This document shows, piece after piece, positions 24,832-33,423 of a stretch of 64,000 nt of DNA. Source of the stretch: an uncultured Collinsella sp. (lineage in GTDB: Bacteria; Actinomycetota; Coriobacteriia; Coriobacteriales; Coriobacteriaceae); the NCBI GenBank assembly GCA_900543505.1, contig UQSB01000003.1, forward strand, positions 20,581 to 84,580, read 5' to 3'. Positions within the stretch are counted from its first letter, which is position 1, and each line of letters opens with the position of its first letter. The notes beneath the pieces are model-generated. The model was not told where the DNA came from. It searched no databases and saw only the letters and a list, made by a program, of their open reading frames with translations. A program made the translations under genes and the position numbers.

Positions 24832-25572
24832 TCATTTCGCCCTCTGAATAATATTTGTCCCGATTCCCGTAATGCGCGAAATCTGGGCAATCGTAAAGCC
24901 TCGATGTTTAAGCATTGCCAACAGACGATTCCGTTCTTGCTTCGAAAGCGTCTTGAGCTGGTAGGGCTCAAGTGGAGCCAATAGAGCCTGTGCGACTTCC
25001 AAAGCATCCATATCGGAAACGTGTTTGCCTTCAGGCAAATAATACGAATTGGGCTTACCGTCTGTACTTGTAAGGTAAAACGCCTCCGACCCACCAAAAA
25101 GTTCGACAATATCACTGCAATCGCAGATTTCAGGCGTACCGAAATACTCGTGGAAGCTGCTCCAACGATACATGGGTGCAGAAGATATGCCTGCCTTCGC
25201 AGGGTTGTCGTGAATGTAACGAACGCAACGGAGCAACTGCTCATCATCAGAAATAACAACACTCTTAAAACGTTCTTGAAAAACTGGCCCACGCCTGCCT
25301 GTCTTCAAATTAAATCGCATAGCATACGCTGTATCTATGGCGTGCATCGCAGCACTCATTTGGTTATCGGGGTCATCAAATAGCAGATGCACATGATTGT
25401 CCATCAAACACCAAGCAAGCAACCGAATATGGTCGGATATAAAACGCTGGCTCATCAGATTAAGGAAATAGTAGCGGTCGTCGTCGTCCTCAAAGATCAG
25501 CTGGTCAGCACACCCTTTGACCATAACATGATAATGGCCGAGTTCGGATAACACACGGGCAACGCGAGTCAT
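24832..25572 (-). CDS. REP-associated tyrosine transposase (Y1/RAYT family)
   Basis: HUH single-strand endonuclease related to IS200 transposases. In 246 residues: an N-terminal beta strand ELGHYHVMVKG, the HUH motif in CLMDNHVHLLF, the helix GRRGPVFQERFKS, and RYIHDNPAKAG, where RAYTs carry the catalytic Tyr. The C-terminal 50 residues (LSKQERNRLLAMLKHRGFT, IAQISRITGIG) look like a helix-turn-helix, which may read the hairpin. The start at 25572 has GGAGGG five bases upstream. The gene is more A/T-rich than its neighbours. Flanking hairpins B, C and D share a core and are the probable substrates. It appears intact. Confidence 0.88.
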   Translation of the reverse strand: MTRVARVLSELGHYHVMVKGCADQLIFEDDDDRYYFLNLMSQRFISDHIRLLAWCLMDNHVHLLFDDPDNQMSAAMHAIDTAYAMRFNLKTGRRGPVFQERFKSVVISDDEQLLRCVRYIHDNPAKAGISSAPMYRWSSFHEYFGTPEICDCSDIVELFGGSEAFYLTSTDGKPNSYYLPEGKHVSDMDALEVAQALLAPLEPYQLKTLSKQERNRLLAMLKHRGFTIAQISRITGIGTNIIQRAK

Positions 25573-25623
25573 CGAAGCCCTCCCTTCCGAGTTTGCAATA
25601 GCTACAGCATACAAAAGGAGGGA

Positions 25624-25665
25624 AAAGAAAAAACCGAACCGCCCAACAAAGATGAGCGGTTCGGT
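25624..25665 (-). terminator. Intrinsic terminator upstream of the RAYT gene
   Basis: A perfect 10-bp stem (25633-25642 with 25656-25665) is followed on the minus strand by TTTTTTC. It ends transcription from the rsfS side before the RAYT gene and probably silences the transposase. Confidence 0.8.
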
Positions 25666-25675
25666 GAACGGTAGG

Positions 25676-25710
25676 AATGATTTATTTATCCCCGTCCCAG
25701 AAAAATCATT
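25676..25710 (-). repeat. REP-like hairpin D at the rsfS stop
   Basis: Minus strand: arms AATGATTT (25710-25703) and AAATCATT (25683-25676) enclose the core CTGGGACGGGGATA. The rsfS stop TAA (25712-25710) touches the left arm. It is inverted relative to B and C. Confidence 0.75.
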
Positions 25711-26165
25711 TAGAGGAGGTCGAGGGGGAGCTGGGGGGCGTCACCCCAGAGCTTTTCTAGGCGGTAAAAGTCGCGGGCTTCGGGAGTGAAGACGTGGACG
25801 ACAACCGAGCCGTAGTCCATGAGCATCCAGGTCTTCTGCTCGCGGCCCTCGATGGAGAACGGATGCTCGCCGCAAGCCTCGGCAACCTTCTCCTCGATCT
25901 CGTCGACAATCGAATCGACCTGGCGGTTGTTGGTACCGGTGGCAAGCACAAAGTAGTCGCACACGTCGGAAAGCTCGGTCAGGTCGAGCACCTGCACGTC
26001 CTCGCCCTTCTTGTCGTAGGCGGCCTGCGCGGCGGCGCGGGCGACATCCTCGGCGGCGACACCGCTCGCGGACAGCGAGGCGGCGGTGCGGTCGGACGTG
26101 GCAACGAAACTCTTGTGCTCCACACCTTCAAGAATCTGCTCGTCAGTCATGGTCTCGTCGGCCAT
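25710..26165 (-). CDS. rsfS: Ribosome silencing factor RsfS
   Basis: Binds L14 and blocks 30S-50S joining when nutrients are scarce. The core domain (about 40-151) holds VLDLTELSDVCDYFVLATGTNNRQV and WMLMDYGSVVVHVF, then RDFYRLEKLWGDAP. About 40 polar N-terminal residues precede it, an extension beyond the usual start. The ATG at 26165 has AGAGG six bases upstream. It is the last gene of the rplU-rpmA-obgE-nadD-yqeK-rsfS series, a widely conserved order. Confidence 0.95.
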   Translation of the reverse strand: MADETMTDEQILEGVEHKSFVATSDRTAASLSASGVAAEDVARAAAQAAYDKKGEDVQVLDLTELSDVCDYFVLATGTNNRQVDSIVDEIEEKVAEACGEHPFSIEGREQKTWMLMDYGSVVVHVFTPEARDFYRLEKLWGDAPQLPLDLL

Positions 26166-26193
26166 GGAATACCTCTTTCTAGACACACCCGAG

Positions 26194-26817
26194 CTAGCGC
26201 AGCTGGGCGTAATGGTTGTAAATCGTAATAGCCGTGGGATAAAGATAGCGCCCGGACTGGATCACAAAGACCAGACCCTGCGCAAAACAGGAGAAGAACA
26301 ACTCATCGAGCGAGGACTTCCCCACCATCTTGCGCAGCGCATGGGCATAGTCGCCGTGACGGTTGGGCTCGATGGCATCTGCCACAAAGACCACCATATC
26401 GAGCGGCGTCATGTCGCAGGCACCCACGGTGTGACGGTCGACAGCCTGGAAAACGGCCGGTGACAGCTCGGGAAAAAGCTGCGGAAGCTCATAGGCGGCA
26501 ACAGGGCCATGCAAAAGCGGCGTCGCGGCGGAAGGAGAGCCGGCAACCTTGATGCCATAGTGAAGCGCGCGGGCCACGAGCTCGTCATCGGAAAGAACCT
26601 TGTCCCAGTCGTGAATTAAGCCGGCGGCAGCCGCATCAAAGCGGTCAACGCCGTAGACCTCGGCCAGATGAAGTGCGGTCTCGGCAACACCCAGCGAATG
26701 CACATAGCGCTTGCGCTTATCTTTCATGCGAACATCGAGCAGCTCTTGAATGCGCTTGAGCAGCGCGCGCTCATCGCCCTCAAACTGATCCTCTACCGAC
26801 AACGTAGCCCCCATCAC
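26194..26817 (-). CDS. yqeK: YqeK-type HD-domain Ap4A hydrolase
   Basis: HD-domain phosphohydrolase; the B. subtilis relative cleaves diadenosine tetraphosphate symmetrically. In 207 residues: RYVHSLGVAETALHLAEVYG, GLIHDWDK with the HD pair, LLHGPVAAY, VDRHTVGA and VVFVADAIEPNR supply the metal ligands. The start is GTG at 26817 or the ATG next to it; both overlap the nadD stop. Placement behind nadD is standard. Confidence 0.92.
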   Translation of the reverse strand: MMGATLSVEDQFEGDERALLKRIQELLDVRMKDKRKRYVHSLGVAETALHLAEVYGVDRFDAAAAGLIHDWDKVLSDDELVARALHYGIKVAGSPSAATPLLHGPVAAYELPQLFPELSPAVFQAVDRHTVGACDMTPLDMVVFVADAIEPNRHGDYAHALRKMVGKSSLDELFFSCFAQGLVFVIQSGRYLYPTAITIYNHYAQLR

Positions 26818-27491
26818 TCAAAATCTTCTTGGCCCAAATCGGCATATAGCCTGCGCTTGCGAATGTAGCCGAGCACGGACTCGCTCGTAAGATAGCGCAC
26901 GCTCATGCCGCGGGCAACTCGCTTACGAATGTTCGTCGAGCTGATCGCCAGCGCCGGAATCTGAATATAGCGCACGTCGAACGGCAGCCCCGACTCTTTG
27001 ATTCGGGCACGCGCCGTATCGATATCAAAGCCCGGTCGCGTCGCCGCAATAAAGGTAGCAAGCTCAGCGATTCGTTCGGCATCATGCCAGGTCACAATAT
27101 CGATAATCGCATCGGCGCCCGTAATAAAGTAGAGCTTTACCTGCGGCGGGTAAAAATCGCGAAGGGCATGAAGCGTATCGGCCGTATAGGTCACGCCCGG
27201 ACGGTCAATCTCGAACCGGCTCGCCAAAAAGGCCGGGTTCGCGGCGGTGGCGAGGACCGTCATGGCATAACGGTCCTCGGCAGGCGTAACCGGCTTGTCA
27301 AGCTTAAAGGCGGGAGAGCCCGCCGGCATAAAGAGCACAGCGTCCAAGTCGAGCGACTCGCGCGCCTGCTCGGCAGTCACCAGGTGCCCGTAATGAATCG
27401 GGTCGAATGTGCCGCCCATAATGCCAAGCCGAAACTCCTTGCCCTCTTTTATGGGCAGCTCGGGCAAACCGATTCCACCGCGCAGCGACAT
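26814..27491 (-). CDS. nadD: Nicotinate-nucleotide adenylyltransferase
   Basis: Makes deamido-NAD from NaMN and ATP. The 225 residues have about 20 extra at the N-terminus, then RLGIMGGTFDPIHYGHLVTA with the HxxH motif, LFMPAGSPAFK, YFITGADAIIDIVTW, and the C-terminal ISSTNIRKRVARG. It lies 3 bases behind obgE and overlaps yqeK. Confidence 0.97.
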   Translation of the reverse strand: MSLRGGIGLPELPIKEGKEFRLGIMGGTFDPIHYGHLVTAEQARESLDLDAVLFMPAGSPAFKLDKPVTPAEDRYAMTVLATAANPAFLASRFEIDRPGVTYTADTLHALRDFYPPQVKLYFITGADAIIDIVTWHDAERIAELATFIAATRPGFDIDTARARIKESGLPFDVRYIQIPALAISSTNIRKRVARGMSVRYLTSESVLGYIRKRRLYADLGQEDFE

Positions 27492-27494
27492 GGC

Positions 27495-28961
27495 TTACTC
27501 GCCCTCCGAGGTCTCGGCATCGTCCGCGGCATCCGCCGCATCGACAACCTCGACGCCCTCATCCGCAGCATCGGCCACGTCAATGGCCTCAACGGCAACG
27601 TCCTCGCCAGCGTCCTCGAGCTCCTCGTACTCCGAGAAGTCCTCAGCGCCCTCAAAGTCAAAGGCACGCTGGCAAATGCGGACCTCGTCGCCCGCACGGC
27701 AACCGGCCTTCTCGAGCGCGTCGTCAACACCCATACGTGCAAACTTATGCTGCAGGTAAATGACGGCTTCCTCGTTTTCCCAGTCGGTCTGGATGACCAT
27801 GCGCTCGATGGCACGACCAACCACACGGAAGGCACCGGGCTCCTCCTGGACAATGCGGAACCGCTTCTCGCGCTGCAGACGGCGGCGCTCCCACTCCTCG
27901 TCGCGAAGATCGACCGGCTCATCGGAAACCGCCAGCTCGGCGCGAAGCTTAGCCACCTGCTCGCCCACGGCAAGCATCAGCGTATTGAGCCCGGCGCCCG
28001 TCACGGCGGACACGGCAAAGAACATATGCCCATCGTCGAGCGCGGCGCGCTTGAGGTCGGCAATCTTGTCGGCCGTGCCCGGCGCATCGCACTTGTTGGC
28101 GACAACGAATTGCGGGCGCTCCGAGAGCTCTGCGCCATACTGCTCGAGCTCACGGTTGATGATGCGGTAATCCTCAACCGGGTCGCGATCCTCAAAACCG
28201 CCCGTCATGTCGACGACATGCATGATCAGGGCCGTACGCTCAATGTGGCGCAGGAACTGGTGGCCTAGGCCCTTGCCCTCGCTCGCGCCCTCGATCAAAC
28301 CAGGAACGTCGGCAACGACGTAAGAATACTCACCGGCACGCACCATGCCGAGGTTCGGCACGAGCGTTGTAAACGGATAGTCGGCGATCTTGGGACGGGC
28401 GGCACTCATGCGCGCGATAAGCGAGGACTTGCCCACCGAGGGGAAGCCCACGAGTGCGGCATCGGCCATAAGCTTCATCTCAAGCTCAATCCAGTGCTCC
28501 TCGGCCGGTTCGCCCAGCTGAGCGAACGCGGGCGCGCGGCGCACCGACGTCACAAAGTGCGTGTTGCCCAGGCCACCGGCACCGCCGGGCGCCACGACAA
28601 CGCGCTCGCCATCGTGCACCAGGTCAGCAATCTCGAACATCGGGGTCTGCGTCTCGGGGTCGAGCTCGCGCACCACGGTGCCCATGGGAACCTTCAGGAT
28701 CAGGTCCTCGCCGCTCTTGCCGTTACGACGGGCACCCTGCCCGTGCGTGCCGCGTTCGGCGCGGAAGTGATGCTTAAAGCGGTAATCGATCAGCGAAGAC
28801 AGCTGAGCATCAGCCTGGATGACGACATTGCCGCCACGACCGCCGTCGCCGCCATCGGGGCCGCCCTTGGGGACAAATGCCTCGCGCCTAAACGACATGC
28901 ATCCGGCTCCGCCGTCGCCGCCGCACACGTTAATGCGGCTGATATCGGTGAACTGTGACAA
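27495..28961 (-). CDS. obgE: GTPase ObgE/CgtA
   Basis: Ribosome-associated GTPase in 50S assembly and stress response. The 488 residues comprise the glycine-rich Obg fold (about 1-158: GGDGGAGCMSFRREAFVPKGG), the G domain with VGFPSVGKSSLIARMS (G1), YPFTTLVPNLG (G2), DVPGLIEGASEGKGLG (G3) and NKCD (G4), then an OCT domain (about 340-430), and an acidic tail of about 50 Glu/Asp/Ala residues. The start is TTG at 28961, eight bases after GGAGG. It follows rpmA beyond a terminator-like hairpin. Confidence 0.97.
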   Translation of the reverse strand: MSQFTDISRINVCGGDGGAGCMSFRREAFVPKGGPDGGDGGRGGNVVIQADAQLSSLIDYRFKHHFRAERGTHGQGARRNGKSGEDLILKVPMGTVVRELDPETQTPMFEIADLVHDGERVVVAPGGAGGLGNTHFVTSVRRAPAFAQLGEPAEEHWIELEMKLMADAALVGFPSVGKSSLIARMSAARPKIADYPFTTLVPNLGMVRAGEYSYVVADVPGLIEGASEGKGLGHQFLRHIERTALIMHVVDMTGGFEDRDPVEDYRIINRELEQYGAELSERPQFVVANKCDAPGTADKIADLKRAALDDGHMFFAVSAVTGAGLNTLMLAVGEQVAKLRAELAVSDEPVDLRDEEWERRRLQREKRFRIVQEEPGAFRVVGRAIERMVIQTDWENEEAVIYLQHKFARMGVDDALEKAGCRAGDEVRICQRAFDFEGAEDFSEYEELEDAGEDVAVEAIDVADAADEGVEVVDAADAADDAETSEGE

Positions 28962-28977
28962 CAGAATCGCCTCCTAC

Positions 28978-29020
28978 AAAAAGAGGGAGACCCTTGAATC
29001 CTAAAACTCAAGTGCCTCCC
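28978..29020 (-). terminator. Terminator-like hairpin between rpmA and obgE
   Basis: GGGAG and TTGA arms pair with TCAA and CTCCC across mismatches (28985-28997 with 29008-29020) and TTTTT follows on the minus strand. It would attenuate read-through from rplU-rpmA into obgE. Confidence 0.55.
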
Positions 29021-29045
29021 ACATATGTGCTCTATGAAGGGTGAA

Positions 29046-29303
29046 TTACGCGTTCGCGAGCGGGCGTACGCTGACCCTGTGCTTGATACCCTTGTGGAAC
29101 TCAACGGTACCGTCGACCAGCGCGAACAGCGTATCGTCCTTGCCACGGCCAACGTTCTCACCCGGGTGGATGTGAGTGCCGTGCTGACGGACGAGAATCG
29201 TGCCCGTGGTTACCGTCTGGCCGGCATAGCGCTTCGTGCCAAGGCGCTGACCGCGGGAGTCACGGCCATTACGGGAGGAACCGAGTCCTTTTTTGTGTGC
29301 CAT
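29046..29303 (-). CDS. rpmA: 50S ribosomal protein L27
   Basis: Large-subunit protein near the peptidyl-transferase centre. The 85 residues begin MAHKKGLGSSRNGRDSRGQR and continue with KRYAGQTVTTGTILVRQHGT and HPGENVGRGKDDTLFALVDG. There is no N-terminal leader peptide of the kind cleaved in Firmicutes. It pairs with rplU as usual. Confidence 0.98.
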   Translation of the reverse strand: MAHKKGLGSSRNGRDSRGQRLGTKRYAGQTVTTGTILVRQHGTHIHPGENVGRGKDDTLFALVDGTVEFHKGIKHRVSVRPLANA

Positions 29304-29336
29304 TGTGTATACCTACTCTTTCGTTACGAGTGTAAT

Positions 29337-29711
29337 CTACTCGGCGACGGGAGCCTCGGCAACAGCCTCGGCCTCTGCCTTGACAGCCTTCTTGGCGCGG
29401 GACGTAGCCTGGACCTTCACGATCTTCAGCTTGGTGAGCTGCTGACGGTGACCCTTCAGACGACGATAGCGCTTACGCTTGTGGAACTTGAAGACCAGCT
29501 GCTTCTCGCCCTTGAACTGCTCAACGATCTGAGCGGTAACCTTGGCCTTGGCCAGCTTGTCGGGATCGGTGACGATCTTCTTACCATCGTTGAGGAAGAT
29601 GACCGGCAGGGTGACCTTGTCGCCCTCATTGCCCTCGATCTTCTCGACGGTGATGACATCGTCGGTGGCGACCTTGTACTGCTTGCCGCCCGTGTTAACG
29701 ATTGCGTACAT
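29337..29711 (-). CDS. rplU: 50S ribosomal protein L21
   Basis: The 124 residues start MYAIVNTGGKQYKVATDDVI and include VEKIEGNEGDKVTLPVIFLN and KFHKRKRYRRLKGHRQQ. The C-terminus adds an Ala/Glu/Val-rich tail of about 20 residues. The ATG at 29711 is chosen because it begins the family sequence; the frame seven codons upstream is not conserved. It is first in the rplU-rpmA-obgE series. Confidence 0.98.
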   Translation of the reverse strand: MYAIVNTGGKQYKVATDDVITVEKIEGNEGDKVTLPVIFLNDGKKIVTDPDKLAKAKVTAQIVEQFKGEKQLVFKFHKRKRYRRLKGHRQQLTKLKIVKVQATSRAKKAVKAEAEAVAEAPVAE

Positions 29712-29753
29712 GTTTACTTGCCCTTCATGCATCAGTTAGTGCAACAGCCGAAT

Positions 29754-29782
29754 ATAGTAGCAGGCGAAAATACCCCCGTCAA
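29754..29782 (-). promoter_or_regulatory. Sigma70-type promoter of rplU
   Basis: On the minus strand TTGACG (29777-29782) and TACTAT (29754-29759) are exactly 17 bases apart. The -35 box overlaps the stop end of the preceding gene. Confidence 0.75.
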
Positions 29783-30591
29783 CGAGTATGTGGAGCAAAT
29801 CCACAAGTTCGCACAGGTATGGGGCTGACGAGTCGGCCCTCGTCGTCCTCGCATGCTTGATTCTGACGCTCGACATCGTAGGAGCAGATGGTCACGAGGT
29901 CTTGCATACCGGTGGAAACAATAGGTGCATCCACGCCCGGGGTCAAGCCCTGCAACAAAACATCAGCAGCGGAAAGCAAAATTTCCGGACGCATGGAGCC
30001 CTCGTTGTCGGCATGGGTGTCGAGCATGAGCACCAGATGGTCCGGACGCTCCCCAGCCGTGAGCTCATAGCCCACGAGCGTGTGATCCAAATCCAAGCGC
30101 TTGCTCTTTTTGCCGCGCGCGTAGTCGATGCCATGGTCGGCGCGCAGCGTGTCGATCGCACGACGCACCTCGTCGGCGCTTACGGGCGCCTCGGGATCCA
30201 AGTGCAGGTCGATGCGATACGACAGACGCGTGAGCTGCGCCGTCAACGCCGGCGTGCGCACGTCGATATACGCCGCCTCGATGGGCGCCAGATCGGCCGG
30301 TGACGCCGCAGCCAGGCGCCCAAACGCCTCGTCGAGCGCCACGAACTCGGTCATAAACAGGTCATACCACTCGCAGGTCGACGACGTACCCACCGGTAGC
30401 GCCGAAGAGAAGCCCACGCGCATGTGCGGAGAGAAGCCCTGCGTGACGGCATAGGGAAGTCCCGCACGGCGCACGATGCGCTCAATGGTATGGATTACTT
30501 CGAGATGGCCCAGGTACTTAAGGCGATCGCGCTTGCCATAGCGAACACGAAGCCTAAAGAGCGTGGGGTTGTCGGTCAGGCGCTCACTCAT
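29779..30591 (-). CDS. TIGR03936-type radical-SAM-linked protein (DUF2344)
   Basis: Protein family always found with, or fused to, a B12-binding radical SAM protein; its biochemical role is unknown. The 270 residues begin with FRLRVRYGKRDRLKYLGHLE, followed by RIVRRAGLPYAVTQGFSPHMRVGFSSALPVG, the family signature (HMRVGFSSALPVGTSS seen directly). The start overlaps the stop of the radical SAM gene by four bases, so the pair is translated together. Its 3' end carries the -35 box of rplU. A tRNA or rRNA modification role is only a guess from the neighbourhood. Confidence 0.85.
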   Translation of the reverse strand: MSERLTDNPTLFRLRVRYGKRDRLKYLGHLEVIHTIERIVRRAGLPYAVTQGFSPHMRVGFSSALPVGTSSTCEWYDLFMTEFVALDEAFGRLAAASPADLAPIEAAYIDVRTPALTAQLTRLSYRIDLHLDPEAPVSADEVRRAIDTLRADHGIDYARGKKSKRLDLDHTLVGYELTAGERPDHLVLMLDTHADNEGSMRPEILLSAADVLLQGLTPGVDAPIVSTGMQDLVTICSYDVERQNQACEDDEGRLVSPIPVRTCGFAPHTR

Positions 30592-32465
30592 GCGCGATCA
30601 CCCATCAATACATTCTTGACGTGGAGCGTGGGGCAGATTCCGCAGCCGGTGCACGACGTGCGGGTGCAGTCGGGAGTCGTGACACCCTCGAGCGAGCGAC
30701 GGTACTCGCGCTCGAGGAAGCCACGCGTGCAGCCGGGGCTCACATGCTCCCACGGCAGGCGCCAGTCCAACTCGTAGGGCAGGTGCACGAGCTCATTGAG
30801 GTCGATGCCGTTTTTGGCAGCAGCCTCCTTCCAGTTATCGAGCGAGAAATGCTCTACCCAGGCGTCAAAGCGAGAGCCCGAGCGCCAAGCGTCGATGATG
30901 ACGGGCGTCATGTCACGACCGGCGCGGGACAGCGCGGCCTCGATGAGCGAGGTCTCGGCATCGTGGTAATGAACGCGGACGGCACGGTTGCGAACGCTCG
31001 TGATGAGCAGCTTCTGGCGACGCTTGACGTCGTCGTAGTCGAGCTGCGGGCACCACTGGAACGGCGTGGCAGCCTTGGGGATAAAGACCGAAACCGAGAT
31101 CGACACCGAGATCGAGCCGCGACGAGCCTTGGGCACCACGGAACGACCGAGCTCCAGCACGTGATCGGCCAGATTGGCGATGGCCACGATGTCCTCGTCG
31201 CGCTCGCCGGGAAGGCCCATCATAAAGTAGAGCTTCATGCGGTTCCAGCCGGCCTCGAAGGCCGCCTTGGCCGCACGGTCCAGGTCCTCCTCGGTCACGT
31301 TCTTGTTAATGATGTCGCGCATGCGCTGGCTGCCGGCCTCGGGCGCGAACGTCAGGCCGCCCTTCTTTTCGCCGGCGACCGACTCGGCCATATCCACGCC
31401 AAACGAATCCAAGCGCTGCGACGGAATAGACACGCGAATACCCGTATCTTCCAGGCGACGGTTGAGCCTGTCAAGCACGTCACGAATGCAGGAGTGGTCG
31501 GTCGTGGAGAGCGAGGTCAGCGACACCTCGTCATAGCCGGTCTTTTCCAGACCCTGAATCACCGACGAGACGATCTGGTCGGCCGAACGCTCACGCACCG
31601 GGCGATACGTCATGCCGGCCTGGCAAAAACGACAGCCGCGAGCGCAGCCGCGCAGAATCTCGATAGACAGGCGGTCGTGAACCAGCTGCGCATAGGGCAC
31701 GCACGACTGCGACAGCGGATTCGTGGCGCCGAAATCCTCGACGACGCGTTTGTAGACCACGGTCGGCGCATCCTTGCCCTCGCGCGGCACGGTGTAGCCG
31801 TGCGGCGAGCAGGGCTCGTCGTGACGAACCTCATAGAGCGACGGCACGTAGTTGCCGGCAATGGATGCAAGCTGCTCAACAATCTGCGCGCGCGGGACTC
31901 CTTCGTCGCGCAGGCGGCGATGCAGCTGGCAGGTCTCGAGCAGCGATTCCTCGCCCTCGCCGATGAGGATGGCATCGAAGAAGGCCGCGTACGGCTCGGG
32001 GTTGTACACCGAGGGGCCGCCGGCGATGATGATGGGGTCGTCTTCACCTCGGTCGGCCGCTAACAGCGGAATGCCAGCGAGATCGAGTGCCTCAAGGAAG
32101 TTCGTCACCGCCATCTCGTGCGGCACATGCAGGCCGACGATATCAAACGAAGCGACCGGCGCTGCACCCTCGAGCGAGAGCAGCGGAATGCCTGCCTCGC
32201 GCATAGCGTCACCCATATCGGGCCACGGCACATAGCCACGCTCGCAGGAGATGCCCTCGGCCTGGTTAAGGATGTTGTAGAGGATGGCGATACCCTGGTT
32301 GGGCAGACCAACCTCGTACACATCCGGGTAGATCAGGCAGCAACGGTAGTCGGCATCGGCCTTGGAAAGCGTGCCCCACTCGTGATCGATATAGCGACTC
32401 GGCTTTTCGACCTTGGCGAGCAGCGGCTCAATTAAATGAAAACAGTCTTGATACGGAACGCGCAA
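30588..32465 (-). CDS. TIGR03960-type B12-binding radical SAM protein
   Basis: Radical SAM enzyme with an N-terminal cobalamin-binding-like domain and unknown substrate. The 625 residues contain YPDVYEVGLPNQGIAILYNI and IIIAGGPSVYNPEPYA in the N-terminal domain, then the cluster-binding GCARGCRFCQAGM with Cys 274, 278 and 281 (CxxxCxxC), RPVRERSAD, and TFAPEAGSQRMRDIINKNV. The C-terminus ends in a second Cys cluster, CTRTSCTGCGICPTL. The start is TTG at 32465, seven bases after AGGGG. In many bacteria this protein is fused to the TIGR03936 part; here the two are separate but coupled. Confidence 0.88.
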   Translation of the reverse strand: MRVPYQDCFHLIEPLLAKVEKPSRYIDHEWGTLSKADADYRCCLIYPDVYEVGLPNQGIAILYNILNQAEGISCERGYVPWPDMGDAMREAGIPLLSLEGAAPVASFDIVGLHVPHEMAVTNFLEALDLAGIPLLAADRGEDDPIIIAGGPSVYNPEPYAAFFDAILIGEGEESLLETCQLHRRLRDEGVPRAQIVEQLASIAGNYVPSLYEVRHDEPCSPHGYTVPREGKDAPTVVYKRVVEDFGATNPLSQSCVPYAQLVHDRLSIEILRGCARGCRFCQAGMTYRPVRERSADQIVSSVIQGLEKTGYDEVSLTSLSTTDHSCIRDVLDRLNRRLEDTGIRVSIPSQRLDSFGVDMAESVAGEKKGGLTFAPEAGSQRMRDIINKNVTEEDLDRAAKAAFEAGWNRMKLYFMMGLPGERDEDIVAIANLADHVLELGRSVVPKARRGSISVSISVSVFIPKAATPFQWCPQLDYDDVKRRQKLLITSVRNRAVRVHYHDAETSLIEAALSRAGRDMTPVIIDAWRSGSRFDAWVEHFSLDNWKEAAAKNGIDLNELVHLPYELDWRLPWEHVSPGCTRGFLEREYRRSLEGVTTPDCTRTSCTGCGICPTLHVKNVLMGDRA

Positions 32466-32475
32466 CGGAAAACCC

Positions 32476-33405
32476 CTAAGCAGCGAGATCGGACGCGTCT
32501 TGGTAGGACGCCATAGGACGGGTAGCGCCCGCGACCGTGGTCACCAGATCGCGAACGCGGGAGAACGTGGCAGTGACCACCTCGTTGGCACGGCTGTAGT
32601 CGACATCGCGCTCGTAGAGCGAAACGAGCGCACGGCCCATGCCATAGGTGCCCGCGGCAGCAGTGAGCGCCTTGACGGCAAACCCAATATGCGGCGTCTG
32701 CTTGACGAGCGCGCGGGTGACCGCGCGGATCACAAGACCGCCGACAAGCACGCCCGCGACCTCGTAGCCGCGCTCAGGCTTAATGCCGCGTCCAAAGACG
32801 GCAGCGAGCTCAAAGAGCATGCCCACCTGCGCCAGCGCCATAACGGGATAATCGGCGCCCGGCAAAAACACCAGCGCACCGGTCGCCATATTAGTGAGCG
32901 CGCACGAGGTGATGATACGATTGGCCGCCGCGATGCGCATGAAGGCAAAGTTCGCCGCAAAAGCCGTTTCCTTTTCGGTGCGATCGAGAATCCAGCGGGC
33001 AAGCGTCTCGAGCAGATACGTCTTATCGGTTGCCGCTACCACGCCGAGCATGGGCGTGGACTCCTCGATAAACGGCACCTCCACAGCTGACTCGGCAAGC
33101 ACGCACACGGGCGCGCCGGCGATCACGAGCTCCTGCACGGCACTCTCCAAGCGGTCGGAACCGCACGAGAGCACCAGTACCACATCGGTATCGGTCTTTG
33201 GAGCAATTCGCTCCTCCCCCAGACGCTCGACGCGCACAATGCCCGAGGTCGTCTGCGGCACAAAGGCGTCACGCACCGTCTCGGCCAGAAAGCGCGAGGC
33301 GGACGAATCCAAATAGACCGAGACGCGCACCGGCGTATCGGAATCCTTCTTAACGGACGCGCCCATCTTAAAAGCGCGGGTCAGCTTATCTACGGGAATT
33401 TTCAT
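32476..33405 (-). CDS. DUF697-like membrane protein
   Basis: Uncharacterised 309-residue protein. Residues 1-130 resemble a degenerate nucleotide-binding fold (VRVSVYLDSSASRFLA, DVVLVLSCGSDRLE, GAPVCVLAESA) without a P-loop. From about 150 on there are hydrophobic helices like DUF697 domains of YcjF-type proteins: AAANRIITSCALTNMATGAL, LPGADYPVMALAQVGMLFEL, VAGVLVGGLVIRAVTRALV, and ALTAAAGTYGMGRAL. GGAGG precedes the ATG. It lies between rodA and the radical SAM gene on the same strand, with gaps of 18 and 10 bases, and is probably in their operon. The link to cell-shape proteins is positional only. Confidence 0.6.
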   Translation of the reverse strand: MKIPVDKLTRAFKMGASVKKDSDTPVRVSVYLDSSASRFLAETVRDAFVPQTTSGIVRVERLGEERIAPKTDTDVVLVLSCGSDRLESAVQELVIAGAPVCVLAESAVEVPFIEESTPMLGVVAATDKTYLLETLARWILDRTEKETAFAANFAFMRIAAANRIITSCALTNMATGALVFLPGADYPVMALAQVGMLFELAAVFGRGIKPERGYEVAGVLVGGLVIRAVTRALVKQTPHIGFAVKALTAAAGTYGMGRALVSLYERDVDYSRANEVVTATFSRVRDLVTTVAGATRPMASYQDASDLAA

Positions 33406-33423
33406 AGCAAACCCCTCCAGCGG

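Larger units (their letters stand above)
24738..25710. mobile_element. REP/RAYT unit bounded by near-identical inverted ends
   Basis: A Y1-type transposase gene lies between hairpins B and C on its 3' side and hairpin D on its 5' side. Reading inward, B and D (reverse strand) share AATGATTTTTCTG, then GACGGGGAT, with one mismatch in 23 bases. The unit begins within the dinB stop codon and ends within the rsfS stop codon. RAYTs are known to associate with REP hairpins. The exact boundaries are my inference. Confidence 0.65.
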
